Position numbers and translations under genes: made by a program | DNA from: Bhargavaea cecembensis | Lineage (GTDB): Bacteria; Bacillota; Bacilli; Bacillales_A; Planococcaceae | Length of the DNA: 64,000 bases | Reading direction: 5' to 3' | Assembly (NCBI RefSeq): GCF_001619585.1 | Contig: NZ_LQNT01000011.1 | Location: forward strand, 124,001 to 188,000 | Notes under the pieces: generated by a model | Databases searched by the model: none | Seen by the model: the letters and a program-made list of their open reading frames with translations, nothing else | Told to the model about the DNA's origin: nothing | Shown here: in pieces, positions 34,025 through 42,433 of the stretch | Position numbering within the stretch: the first letter of the stretch is position 1 | Layout of the letters: each line of letters begins with the position of its first letter

Positions 34025-34471
34025 TCAAAAATCTTCCCAAGCTTCTTTTGCATCCAATAACCTTTGTAACAAGAATTCATAGAAGTTCTCCGCTGTATCG
34101 AAGTCATCCAGTCCACCTCGTCGATTCCATGCAATTACCGGGCACTCATCGTTCTGCATTCTGCTTGTATCCAAACAATACGCGTATTCACCGATGTCAT
34201 CGATCACAACCAAGTCACGATTCATTCCTATCTGCCTGTAACTCTTTGTTGTATGAACAACGGTAGCTATATTTGACTTGGCCACCCCTAATATAGCTAC
34301 ACCGAACAAGCCGCCTGATCCATGATTAGCCAAAAACCACTTATAACTTTTAGGCAACCGGATATCCAAAGTCTCTTGAATATATTTAATCTGCTTATCA
34401 TTTACTCCGCCGGTAAAGTCATCAACGTCTATATTTTTCTTAATAAAGTCGGTTAATTCCTCTTTATTCAT
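34025..34471 (-). CDS. SMI1/KNR4 (SUKH) immunity protein
   Basis: 148 residues of the SUKH fold: IKYIQETLDIRLPKSYKWFLANHGSGG at about 28-54 and WNRRGGLDDFDTAENFYEFL near the end. SUKH proteins neutralise diverse nuclease and other polymorphic toxins in the same cell. It is the last gene of the minus-strand toxin-immunity cluster. The ATG at 34471 is preferred, after a GGGGG ribosome site. Confidence 0.85.
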   Translation of the reverse strand: MNKEELTDFIKKNIDVDDFTGGVNDKQIKYIQETLDIRLPKSYKWFLANHGSGGLFGVAILGVAKSNIATVVHTTKSYRQIGMNRDLVVIDDIGEYAYCLDTSRMQNDECPVIAWNRRGGLDDFDTAENFYEFLLQRLLDAKEAWEDF

Positions 34472-34597
34472 TCCATCTGTCCCCCTATAGCCATTCATTC
34501 CTCACTAACGGTGGAGAAAAGGACGGGCTCCATCTATCGCACATAGATAACCTGAGTAGACCCCCACTGGAAAACATTCTTGCAGGGTTAGACTTAT

Positions 34598-35047
34598 TTA
34601 TACATCATGACTTTTCACTTCATTGAACCAGGCATCGAAGATATGATCAGGCAGTCGCTCTTTATCATTTGAATAAACCGGCTCATATTTATAACTGCCT
34701 TTCAGCTTGTTTTTCTTCACATCATAGTGCAACTTGATCTCCGTTGGCATGTCTCTACCAAACTCTTTACACTTAGCATGAATTTTTATTAAGTTCTCAT
34801 TTCCGATGCGTAATAACGCCCTCTGTCGATCGAGTGATACATCAAACTGTTCATTTGAAACGGCATCGTTCAATTTGTTTTTCCGAACGGTCTTGCCATT
34901 GATTCTAAAGAAAACATCAAAAGTATACATTTCCGGCTCATAAGAACAATAGATATATACATCATCCGCTTGATCATCAACATACTCCATACATACAGCA
35001 ACCATATCTGTTTGCATATCTGCCAGATGATCTTCGAAATTTTTCAT
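34598..35047 (-). CDS. DUF600/YezG-like immunity protein, copy 1
   Basis: 149 residues. The core (VAVCMEYVDDQADDVYIY.. to HIFDAWFNEVK) is homologous to the gene at 35184. The pattern of a leading amphipathic helix, beta strands with YIYxSYEPEMY, and a terminal DAWF motif resembles the DUF600/YezG antitoxins that protect from LXG toxins in Bacillus. Assignment is by pattern and context. AAGGATGTGG lies before the ATG. Confidence 0.7.
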   Translation of the reverse strand: MKNFEDHLADMQTDMVAVCMEYVDDQADDVYIYCSYEPEMYTFDVFFRINGKTVRKNKLNDAVSNEQFDVSLDRQRALLRIGNENLIKIHAKCKEFGRDMPTEIKLHYDVKKNKLKGSYKYEPVYSNDKERLPDHIFDAWFNEVKSHDV

Positions 35048-35149
35048 ACTGACCACATCCTTATCACCAAAACTGCATTACCCTCACCCTTAAGAGAAGA
35101 CTTGGCTCTTCATTGGGCCCTTTCTTCCGGTCGTGCTGAAAATAGGCGA

Positions 35150-35179
35150 GAAACCCGCAGGGACGCTTCCCTCGGGTTT
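35150..35179. terminator. Terminator of the immunity copy 2 gene
   Basis: AAACCCG..AGGGA / TCCCT..CGGGTTT stem with T-run. A similar hairpin accompanies the remnant at 31697. The rest of the 35048-35183 gap shows nothing else. Confidence 0.7.
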
Positions 35180-35183
35180 CTTT

Positions 35184-35654
35184 TTAATCAGTTTCTTGGT
35201 TTTTCACTTCTTCAAACCATGCATCAAAAATGTGGCTTGGAAGTAATTCTTCATCATTGGAATAAATGAGATCATATTGATACTTTGCTGCGAGTTTGTT
35301 TTCCTTAACATCATAATGCAGTTTGATTTCTGTTGGACAGTCCATATTGTATTCCCGGCAGAGGTCATGAAGCTTAGTTAAGTCTTCCATTCCAACCTTC
35401 AAAAGTAATCTTTGACGTTCGTCTGATACATCATACTGTTCTACTTCTTCATGACTTTGCTGTAAAGCATCATTCAGTCGATGCTTGCGTACAACTTTAC
35501 CAGATACCCGGTAAAACACATTCCATGAATACATTTCCGGTTCATATGATCCATATATGTATATATCATCTGCACGGTCTTCTACATACTCCATACAAAC
35601 AGCGACCATGTCAGTCTGCAATTCGGAAAAAAGATCTTCAAATGACTTACTCAC
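35184..35654 (-). CDS. DUF600/YezG-like immunity protein, copy 2
   Basis: 156 residues from a GTG at 35654 preceded by AGGAGAG. It is homologous along its length to the gene at 34598 (DMVAVCMEYV, SYEPEMY, CPTEIKLHYDV, HIFDAWFEEVK), with a few extra residues (QQSHEEVEQ) in the middle. The pair plus the remnant at 31735 represent repeated duplication of one immunity gene, a common pattern where cells guard against several toxin variants. Confidence 0.7.
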   Translation of the reverse strand: MSKSFEDLFSELQTDMVAVCMEYVEDRADDIYIYGSYEPEMYSWNVFYRVSGKVVRKHRLNDALQQSHEEVEQYDVSDERQRLLLKVGMEDLTKLHDLCREYNMDCPTEIKLHYDVKENKLAAKYQYDLIYSNDEELLPSHIFDAWFEEVKNQETD

Positions 35655-35707
35655 AGATGTCTCTCCTATCTCCAGTCTTCTTGTCCTTTGCTTCACCAAT
35701 CGGATGC

Positions 35708-36100
35708 TTAAAAGTAATTACTGTGTATATCTGGAGCTTCGTCCTTGGAGATTCTCTCAAGAATAATATTCGAGCAAACTAGTTCAACATCTAAAGGGGG
35801 CATTTGAATTTTGCATTTTAACAAAGACTTACCTTCTACTTGAATATCCTCAATCTCTATGTCTTGTATAAAGTATGGTATTTGAGATTTCACCAATTCT
35901 TTTAAGGGTTTCAATCTGTCGTTTACGTGGGTCTTAAACGAGAAAACGGAACAGCCAGTGAAAAGAACCTTTATGTTTTCATCCGTATCTTCAAATACAA
36001 TTGCAACCTCGTCACCAAAAAAACAGCTGTCCATTCGTAATACTCTGGCATCCCAATAATTTATCTCTTCAATGTCTCTTTGAATTTGTTTTGCTATCAC
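35708..36100 (-). CDS. Probable immunity protein, family not recognised (130 aa)
   Basis: A GTG at 36100 follows GAGGAG. The product is soluble and mixed alpha/beta, with a WDARVLRMDSCFFGDEVAIVFED stretch at about 15-37 reminiscent of Imm50-type proteins. It begins 11 bp after the end of the toxin C-terminal fragment, the position where the cognate immunity gene of a polymorphic toxin normally stands. So it is probably the partner of that toxin tip. Confidence 0.6.
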   Translation of the reverse strand: MIAKQIQRDIEEINYWDARVLRMDSCFFGDEVAIVFEDTDENIKVLFTGCSVFSFKTHVNDRLKPLKELVKSQIPYFIQDIEIEDIQVEGKSLLKCKIQMPPLDVELVCSNIILERISKDEAPDIHSNYF

Positions 36101-36110
36101 AATAATCTCC

Positions 36111-36305
36111 TCACTTTTTATATGGAATATGAGCACTCGGACTTTTTCTATCAACAATATTCATATTTGTGTCCAAGGGATTTCCCTTCTCGTCATAGAA
36201 ATGAACATGATCATACAACGTTTGTTTATCTGGGGGATCAATTCTCATTCGTATATTCCCTTTAATGTCTTTAATGGTGAACAAAACCGTTATTCTCCAT
36301 AACAC
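36111..36305 (-). pseudogene. Toxin C-terminal tip (type-24-like polymorphic toxin), detached
   Basis: 64 codons: IKDIKGNIRMRIDPPD, YDHVHFYDEKGNPLD and RKSPSAHIPY match the end of 'polymorphic toxin type 24' domains, putative nucleases. The upstream part of the domain is missing. The frame overlaps the end of the LXG domain frame by 16 bp but in a different register, so together they look like one toxin gene with an internal deletion and frameshift. Confidence 0.7.
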
Positions 36306-36814
36306 TCCACTCTTATGGTCGGCAGTTGTATCCGATGGGGATTGCAGGTGTCAATGCCTCCCCAGTTTCGGTCACCTTCCTGTACTTCACTGTCATCGAG
36401 ATGAGGAAGAGAAACAATATCTGCAAGACTGTCCATGATGCTGTTTGTCTCGTCTGTCAGGGTTCCTGTAATTCTTCGAATCTCCTCTAACCCTGCTTGG
36501 ACTTCTCCTTCGAGAAATTCCTGCCTGATGTATCCCAACTTATCGGGCTCGAATGAATTCAGTGCTTCTCCGATACGCCGGAGAGTACCAGCGAAACGGC
36601 TTTTAAAACTTACGAAGAAAGCCAACAGCGGCAAATGACATTCCTGGTAAAACGAGCGAATGGCATTACCGCCTTCTCCCTTTAAAGCATCTTCCAGCAA
36701 GACAAGTTCTTCCACCGCCTGTTTAATTCCTTGTATCTCTTCTTCCAGGCGGTTCAGCTTCTCTATATTCCGATGTAACCCCTCATGAAATTGCTGTACA
36801 TCCAATACCTTCAC
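36290..36814 (-). pseudogene. LXG toxin N-terminal domain, truncated
   Basis: 174 codons from a GTG at 36814. Residues 1-150 are helical and charged with the LXG pattern (MKVLDVQQFHEGL, LEDALKGEGGNAIRSFYQ, FLEGEVQAGLEEIR), the domain that directs toxins to the type VII (Esx) secretion system. Full LXG toxins have 400-600 residues; here the linker and most of the toxin domain are gone and the frame stops. The helper genes usually placed upstream are absent. Confidence 0.75.
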
Positions 36815-37026
36815 TGATTCACACTCCCGGAAACGGAAATCTCTATTGTCATTAATTCTCTCAGAAATTCCCTGTTTCTCTAATCGGACAAAAGTCTGTA
36901 TTCAATCTTGAGTAGACAGGAAATCCTTACTAGATCTTAGTGCCCGCGAACCTTCTCAGAAACGACGCCTATAAAAATAAGGGCAATCTTTTTATTTGTG
37001 GCGCTGTGGAGAACTCCTCCCCACTC

Positions 37027-37153
37027 CTGTAAAAAGGCTGTGGATATCCGTGTTATCCCCGGTTTTAACGTTAAAATCGGTTTTTGGCTGTGGAATGTCG
37101 GGATAAGTCCGGGGATAAGGGATGCATCTGCGCCCATTCGACCGTGGATAAGT
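37027..37153. repeat. DnaA-box-like cluster element, copy 2
   Basis: TGTGGATAT (37039), GTTATCCCC (37052), TGTGGAATG (37089), GGGGATAAG (37111) and CGTGGATAA (37143) occur in the same order, orientation and nearly the same spacing as in the 28431 element, with similar linking sequence (ATCGGTTTTT). It lies in the 420-bp gap between the LXG remnant and the DMT gene; nothing else was recognised there. Confidence 0.65.
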
Positions 37154-37242
37154 CCTGCCGTCGGATATTAAGCCAATTTGACCCTCTTCACGCTTCACCC
37201 ACATGATATATTAAAAGAATGACATCAAGGGGAGGGTCGGCC

Positions 37243-38124
37243 ATGAAACGGTATATCGGGGATATCCTGCTTCTCATCACCGCAATCGTATGGGGAAGCG
37301 GGTTTGTCATGACGGCGATTGCGCTCGAGCATCTGACAGCTTATGAGGTGATGGCCGGGCGGTTCCTCCTGGGCACGCTGATCATCACGGTCCTCTTCTA
37401 CAAGAAGCTCCGGCTGATCTCGAAGTCCCTGCTATGGAAAGGCGCGGTGCTCGGCACGATCCTGTTTGTGGCGTTTGCGCTGCAGACGGTCGGGCTCGAA
37501 TACACGACGCCTTCGAAAAATGCTTTCCTTACGGCTGTCAACGTCGTCATCGTGCCGGTGATCGCCTATCTCGTGTACCGGCGGCGGATCGACCGTCATG
37601 AGCTGATGGCCTCCGTCATTGCGCTCACCGGGATTGCGTTCCTGTCGCTGCAGGGCTCATTCACCATCAATATCGGCGACCTGCTCACCCTGCTGTGCGC
37701 GGTCGGGTTTGCATTTGATATCTTCTATACGAATATGTTCGTCAAAAAAGAGGACGCCCTGGCACTGACCATTGTCCAGTTTGCGACGGCGGCTCTCCTC
37801 AGCACAGTAGCTGTCCTTTCCCAGGGAGGCTTCCCGGCAAGTCCGTCCAATGAAGCGATCTGGTCAGTCGTCTACCTGGCCGTCTTCTCGACGACGATCG
37901 CCTACGTCTGCCAGAACCTCGCTTTCCGCTACACGACACCTACGAAGGCGGCCGTCATCCTGTCACTGGAGTCGTTCTTCGGCTCGGTGCTTGCCGTCCT
38001 GTTCATCAACGACGTCATGACCGGCCGGATGGTGTTCGGAGCGGCGCTGATCCTGGTGGCCGTGCTCGTGGCTGAAGTCAAACCGGCTTTCCGGCTGAAA
38101 AGCCGCGTACGGACAGATCACTGA
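37243..38124 (+). CDS. EamA/DMT-superfamily transporter
   Basis: 293 residues, ten helices in two EamA repeats; 'TAIVWGSGFVMTAIALEHL' at the start and 'TPTKAAVILSLESFFGSVLAVLF' near the end are family hallmarks. The ATG at 37243 is preferred over 37219 because GGGGAGGG falls between them. It is the third DMT exporter in this window and is followed 18 bp later by a CPBP protease gene, probably cotranscribed. Confidence 0.9.
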   Translation: MKRYIGDILLLITAIVWGSGFVMTAIALEHLTAYEVMAGRFLLGTLIITVLFYKKLRLISKSLLWKGAVLGTILFVAFALQTVGLEYTTPSKNAFLTAVNVVIVPVIAYLVYRRRIDRHELMASVIALTGIAFLSLQGSFTINIGDLLTLLCAVGFAFDIFYTNMFVKKEDALALTIVQFATAALLSTVAVLSQGGFPASPSNEAIWSVVYLAVFSTTIAYVCQNLAFRYTTPTKAAVILSLESFFGSVLAVLFINDVMTGRMVFGAALILVAVLVAEVKPAFRLKSRVRTDH

Positions 38125-38142
38125 TGGGAGGCGACCGAGAAA

Positions 38143-38808
38143 ATGGACAGCATCCGCTATGAAGAACAAGCAGACAGCTTTTTCAGGACCCTCGTCATCT
38201 ATTTCATTCTTTTCCTGGCCGTCTGGTCGATTCGTGAAATGGCCCTTCCCCCGTATCTGAACGAACTTCCGGAAACAACGGCTGCATTGGCAAAAGCGGC
38301 CGTCAAGGTCATGATCTGGATTGTTCCAGTCTGGCTGTTCATCCGATTCCGCCTGAATAGCGATCCGGCAGACTTCCTGAAGCTGACCACCAATCTCCGG
38401 AAGGGGCTCCTTTGGGGCTTCGGCCTGTCCGCCCTGCTGGGACTCTGGTTCACCATCCAGGCGTACGTTTTGAACGGCGGAGGTTTCCATTTCAACGTTT
38501 CGTTTGATCGCTTCCTGAATGTCTTTCTCCTTGTCGGCCTTACCGAGGAAATCGTCTTCCGGGGACTGTTTCTACAGGCTCTGGCAAAACGGCTCCCCTT
38601 CTGGAAGGCGAATGCTGCCGTGGCCCTCCTGTTTCTGGTCATCCATTATCCGATCTGGCTGTACGAAGGGACCTTCTTTAATCCGGGAAGCCATGCGTAC
38701 ATCCTCTTCGTAGGCCTGGTATTCGGGTGGATTTTCAGGAAAACCGGCTCGCTCTGGACCGTCATCATCCTTCACTCGTTCCACAACTTCTTTCTGATCA
38801 TCATGTAA
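38143..38808 (+). CDS. CPBP (CAAX-type) intramembrane metalloprotease
   Basis: 221 residues, about six helices. The catalytic motifs are present: EEIVFRG (about 135-141), H in VIHYP (about 169) and the C-terminal HSFHN (about 212-216). In Firmicutes such enzymes process peptides or give self-immunity to bacteriocins. No bacteriocin gene is visible nearby. A terminator follows immediately. Confidence 0.88.
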   Translation: MDSIRYEEQADSFFRTLVIYFILFLAVWSIREMALPPYLNELPETTAALAKAAVKVMIWIVPVWLFIRFRLNSDPADFLKLTTNLRKGLLWGFGLSALLGLWFTIQAYVLNGGGFHFNVSFDRFLNVFLLVGLTEEIVFRGLFLQALAKRLPFWKANAAVALLFLVIHYPIWLYEGTFFNPGSHAYILFVGLVFGWIFRKTGSLWTVIILHSFHNFFLIIM

Positions 38809-38843
38809 AAAAGCTCAGGGATGCAATCCCTGAGCTTTTTAAT
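38808..38843 (+). terminator. Terminator after the CPBP gene
   Basis: AAAGCTCAGGGAT / ATCCCTGAGCTTT perfect stem then T-run. Confidence 0.9.
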
Positions 38844-38860
38844 GCAGTCCTTCAGACCGT

Positions 38861-39460
38861 TCACGATGCCGACCGGCGGAATGGTACCCGGGACAGGCGT
38901 GCGCGGATGCCCCGGCGCGGGCTGATGGTGACGATGTTTCCGGGCGCTACATAGTTGCCGATCAGTCCCTCGTACACCGGCTCCAAAAGACTTGACTGCG
39001 TGAAGTGCCGGGCCTGTGCCCGCCAGGCCGGCTCATCTGTGATGCGGATACCGGCCGTCGCCAGCATAGCCACGACAAACTGTGAGCAGAAGTACGCGCG
39101 CTTGCGGCAGATTTCCCGGTTCAGGACCACGCCGATCAGTCCGATGAAATTGTACGTGTATCGGTCGCGCTCCCGCTCAATCTCCAAGATGCGCTCCCGG
39201 ATCCTCCTGAGCTCGTCCTCCGTCACGCGGAACCGGAACACCGCGCATTGTGCATCTTTTAAAAGCCCTTTTCCCGCCCGTTCCTTCACAAACCCGCCGG
39301 AGAATGGATTGTGTTGCTGCACACGGCCGAAGCTGTACATCTCATCCAGCCGCTCATCGAACGCGATTGAGACGTGGTTTAGCGGGCAGCCCGTGTAGCG
39401 GCGGATGATCTTGGACAGCACAGTCCCCGTATCCGTCAGAACGATATAGATCTCCTTCAC
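38861..39460 (-). CDS. Permuted papain-fold (YiiX/C92-like) hydrolase, predicted
   Basis: 199 residues from a GTG at 39460 after CAGGGGG. The N-terminal part has a conserved histidine in GCPLNHVSIAFD (about 27) and the second half a cysteine in AYFCSQFVV (about 129), the reversed His/Cys order of circularly permuted NlpC/P60-like enzymes such as YiiX. These hydrolyse amide or ester bonds in cell wall or lipids. The C-terminus is unusually arginine-rich. Assignment is by motif pattern only. Confidence 0.65.
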   Translation of the reverse strand: MKEIYIVLTDTGTVLSKIIRRYTGCPLNHVSIAFDERLDEMYSFGRVQQHNPFSGGFVKERAGKGLLKDAQCAVFRFRVTEDELRRIRERILEIERERDRYTYNFIGLIGVVLNREICRKRAYFCSQFVVAMLATAGIRITDEPAWRAQARHFTQSSLLEPVYEGLIGNYVAPGNIVTISPRRGIRARLSRVPFRRSAS

Positions 39461-39655
39461 GATGGTGTTCCCCCTGTTATCCGGCCCCGGCCCGTTTCGG
39501 AATGCCGGCCCGGCCTTGTCATTCGTTATCTTCATTGTGGACCGGACCCTCCTTTTCCAAAACGGCCTCCGGCGGGAATCCGTCTCAGCCTCCGGACCGA
39601 TTCCGCCCCGGGACCGCCGATCCCGTTACTACACTATACGTCCGAACGACGCCGG

Positions 39656-39713
39656 ACGTTTCAGGCTTACACCCCGGTTCAGGAAATAATTTACGGACGA
39701 TGCCTGAAACGTT
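39656..39713. repeat. Inverted repeat next to the 39.7-kb array
   Basis: ACGTTTCAGGC (39656-39666) and GCCTGAAACGT (39702-39712) are perfect 11-bp arms separated by 35 bp, directly before the 21-bp array. It could be a binding site or form a cruciform. No T-run follows. Confidence 0.5.
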
Positions 39714-39715
39714 GT

Positions 39716-39799
39716 GAATGTTAAGCAAGCAATCCTGAATGTTAAGCAAACGTGCGCGAATGTTACGGAAATGCTTTTGAAAGTTACGCACCCCCCACC
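39716..39799. repeat. Four-unit 21-bp phased array (GAATGTTAAGCAA word)
   Basis: Units start at 39716, 39737, 39758 and 39779. The first two share GAATGTTAAGCAA exactly; the third and fourth keep GAATGTTACGGAA and GAAAGTTACGCAC. The last eight bases of each unit are unrelated. The same word family occurs at 62331. It occupies part of the 480-bp gap 39461-39944, which holds no gene. Confidence 0.8.
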
Positions 39800-39944
39800 G
39801 AGTGATCCAGGACTCCTTCTTTAACCCCACCATACGCTCCAAATCTGAACCTTTTCCTCATAAAGTCATGAAGATTCTATTAAGATGAAACGTTAAGCTC
39901 CACCGAAGCGTACAACAGGTATCAAGAAAATGGAGGGATCATTC

Positions 39945-40262
39945 ATGCTGGTGACGACAACGAATTCTCTGGAAGGCAAGAAGATCGAGACGTATCACGG
40001 AATTGTGGTCGGAGAGGCGATCATGGGGGCCAACATCGTCCGGGATATCTTTGCATCGGTGACAGACGTGATCGGGGGCCGCAGCTCGGCGTATGAAAAC
40101 AAACTGGCGGAAGGCCGGGAGATCGCACTTCGTGAAATGGAGGACCGGGCAAAACGACTCGGCGCAAATGCCGTGATCGGCGTTGACCTCGACTTCGAGA
40201 CACTGCGCGAAGGCATGATGATGTGCATCGCGACGGGTACGGCTGTCACGTACAGGGACTGA
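39945..40262 (+). CDS. YbjQ/UPF0145-family protein
   Basis: 105 residues. It starts [28 protein letters not shown]-like and keeps [15 protein letters not shown], hallmarks of the YbjQ family, which forms pentameric rings of unknown function. The ATG at 39945 is preferred because GGAGGG directly precedes it. Its stop shares one base with the next start (TGATG), so the two genes are translated together. Confidence 0.9.
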   Translation: MLVTTTNSLEGKKIETYHGIVVGEAIMGANIVRDIFASVTDVIGGRSSAYENKLAEGREIALREMEDRAKRLGANAVIGVDLDFETLREGMMMCIATGTAVTYRD

Positions 40263-41176
40263 TGGCGGAAAAAAGTATCCGGCTTTCTCCCGTTTTCAGC
40301 CTGGAAGAGGAGATGGATGGCTATACGCCGCTCCGCCTGGCAATCGGTGCTCAGGGCGAACTGTGCGTTCTGCTCACGGAGCACGTTCCTGCCTATATCG
40401 ACGGCATGTTCCCGCCGACCATCACGGAGGAATCGCGGACCTACCGGGGAATTGTCATCCGGGACGGTTGCAAGCACGTTTACGACTTTCCCGAGGAGAA
40501 ATGGAACTACCATTTTTTCGAGCCTATTGATCATGGAGAGAATCTGCTTCTCTGTTCAGCACGCGCCTATCATCACGGGGACGGCAAGATTGAGCAGAAT
40601 GCACGTGTTTATTCAACGGACGGACAGCTTCTCCGCGAGTTCTGTCTCGGAGACGGCATCGAGCATCTGTCGGTCACGCCTGACAACCACATCTGGTGCG
40701 GCTACTTCGATGAAGGGGTGTCCGGCAACTTTGGATGGAATGATCCGCTTGGCAGATCCGGCCTTGTAAAATGGAAAGCGGATGGCCGGATCGCCTGGGA
40801 GTACAAAGAAACCGGCAACCGGGTCATCGACGATTGCTATGCGATGACGGTCACCGGGAACGAAGCAGCCTTTCATTACTATACGGACTTTGACGTCGGG
40901 TTCACGCAGAGCGGGGAGACAGCGTTCTATATCACCGATATCGACGGCGCCTATGCCTTGGCCGTAACGAACGACGGCAGCCGGATCTTATTCCAGGAAG
41001 ACAACCGGTTCTTCTGCACAGAGAGAAAAGGCAGCCGCTATGTCCGCCGCGGCCTTCTTCAGTTCAGGAAACCCAACGGGAAGAAACTCTCACCGCTGCT
41101 GGTTGCCACCCGCGGCCCGCTGCTTCTCATGATGGACGGGCCTGACCTCTATTTATATGACATCAGCGGACATTGA
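40262..41176 (+). CDS. Predicted beta-propeller-like protein, unknown function (304 aa)
   Basis: Soluble, without signal peptide. Short beta-strand blocks recur (RVYSTDGQLLREF, GLVKWKADGRIAWEY, AFYITDIDGAYALAVTNDG), suggesting a small propeller. No known motif was recognised. It is coupled to the upstream ybjQ-like gene by a 1-bp start/stop overlap, which may point to a shared process. Confidence 0.75.
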   Translation: MAEKSIRLSPVFSLEEEMDGYTPLRLAIGAQGELCVLLTEHVPAYIDGMFPPTITEESRTYRGIVIRDGCKHVYDFPEEKWNYHFFEPIDHGENLLLCSARAYHHGDGKIEQNARVYSTDGQLLREFCLGDGIEHLSVTPDNHIWCGYFDEGVSGNFGWNDPLGRSGLVKWKADGRIAWEYKETGNRVIDDCYAMTVTGNEAAFHYYTDFDVGFTQSGETAFYITDIDGAYALAVTNDGSRILFQEDNRFFCTERKGSRYVRRGLLQFRKPNGKKLSPLLVATRGPLLLMMDGPDLYLYDISGH

Positions 41177-41231
41177 ACCCTTCCGACTAAGGGTATATGA
41201 AGTAGACTTGCATTCAGAATCAGGTGATAGC

Positions 41232-41615
41232 ATGTTGAGTAAAATGAAGGACTGGGCGAGGAATTTAAAACAGCAGATTTTCATCCTTTACCTCGCATAC
41301 AAAGATGAGCGAGTCCCTTTGTATGCCAAGGTTTTTACTGCTCTTGTTGTGGCCTACGCGTTTAGCCCGATTGATTTAATACCAGATTTCATCCCGATTC
41401 TCGGCTACTTGGACGATCTCATTCTCGTTCCGCTCGGCGTGATGCTTGCCCTGAAAATGATACCCGAAGAGGTCATCTCTGACTGTAAAGCGAAGGCAGA
41501 AGAACGGATGAAAAATGGCAAGCCTAAAAACTGGCTGGCCGCTTTGATCATCCTGTTGATTTGGTGCGTCATTGCAGCTTGGATCGTTCATATGATTTAT
41601 CCGCTTTTCACCTAG
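41232..41615 (+). CDS. DUF1232 (YkvA-like) membrane protein
   Basis: 127 residues with the DUF1232 core YAFSPIDLIPDFIPILGYLDD (about residues 41-61) between and within hydrophobic segments, plus a final helix (about 100-122). The family is of unknown function and often linked to membrane stress. CAGGTGAT precedes the ATG. It lies 55 bp after the propeller-like gene. Confidence 0.88.
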   Translation: MLSKMKDWARNLKQQIFILYLAYKDERVPLYAKVFTALVVAYAFSPIDLIPDFIPILGYLDDLILVPLGVMLALKMIPEEVISDCKAKAEERMKNGKPKNWLAALIILLIWCVIAAWIVHMIYPLFT

Positions 41616-41738
41616 GATCTTTGCAGGGTCAGGTGATGGAGTCAGTGATGCCCTCTTTGTTTTATTGACAAAGTCCGAGGGAACCTGAATAGGACAATCA
41701 ACATACTTCCATGAGGAAGAGAGCCAAAGGAGAGAGCC

Positions 41739-42374
41739 ATGAAGAAGACAAATGAATACATCGAATCTGTTTTTACCGCTCCCGACCCGCTGCTTGATGA
41801 CGTTCTAGCCTCCATCAAGGAAAACGACATGCAGCAGATCTCCGTCCCGCCCGCCTCAGGGAAACTTCTGACGATGCTCGCTTCGATCTCCGGTGCCAAG
41901 CGCGTCCTGGAAATCGGCGCGCTCGGCGGCTACAGCGGCATCTGTCTGGCAAGAGGGATGGCCAAGGGCGGCACGCTTACTTCACTCGAACTGGTCGAAG
42001 ACTATGCGGAGCTGGCACACCGCAACCTCACCAAAGCCGGCTTCGGCGACCGGGTCACCTACAGAACGGGCCCTGCCCTCGAAAGCCTGGAACAGCTGGC
42101 CGAGGAAGGCGAGACGTTCGACTTTTTCTTTATCGATGCCGATAAGGAAAACTATGAGAATTATCTCGAAGCCTGCATCCGGATCGCAGACAGCGGTGCA
42201 CTGATCGTCTGCGACAATGTTCTTGCGCGCGGCACCGTGGCGGACAAAGCTGCCGAACCTAACCGGAACACCGAGATCATGAAAGCCTTCAATGAACAGG
42301 TCGCCAACCATCCGAAACTAAAGTCCCTGCTGATTCCGGTCGGGGATGGGCTCACCCTTTCCAAAGTGAAATAA
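41739..42374 (+). CDS. Class I SAM-dependent O-methyltransferase (YrrM/COMT-like)
   Basis: 211 residues. SAM motif I VLEIGALGGYSG (about 56-67), the acidic strand LTSLELVED, and metal-binding DADK and DNVLARG (about 133-136 and 156-162) match cation-dependent O-methyltransferases that act on catechols or related aromatics. No partner genes reveal the substrate. A clear terminator follows. Confidence 0.92.
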   Translation: MKKTNEYIESVFTAPDPLLDDVLASIKENDMQQISVPPASGKLLTMLASISGAKRVLEIGALGGYSGICLARGMAKGGTLTSLELVEDYAELAHRNLTKAGFGDRVTYRTGPALESLEQLAEEGETFDFFFIDADKENYENYLEACIRIADSGALIVCDNVLARGTVADKAAEPNRNTEIMKAFNEQVANHPKLKSLLIPVGDGLTLSKVK

Positions 42375-42377
42375 TCA

Positions 42378-42428
42378 AAAAATCCCCCTCACCAGGCTTA
42401 CTGTCCTGCTGAGGGGGATTCTTTTTTG
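42378..42428. terminator. Terminator between convergent genes
   Basis: AATCCCCCTCA / TGAGGGGGATT stem with T-runs on both sides. Confidence 0.85.
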
Positions 42429-42433
42429 TCCGG

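Noticed and set aside
31200-36900. Prophage or integrative element covering the AT-rich patch
   Set aside because: No integrase, attachment repeats, tRNA or phage structural genes were seen; only lower GC and toxin-immunity genes.
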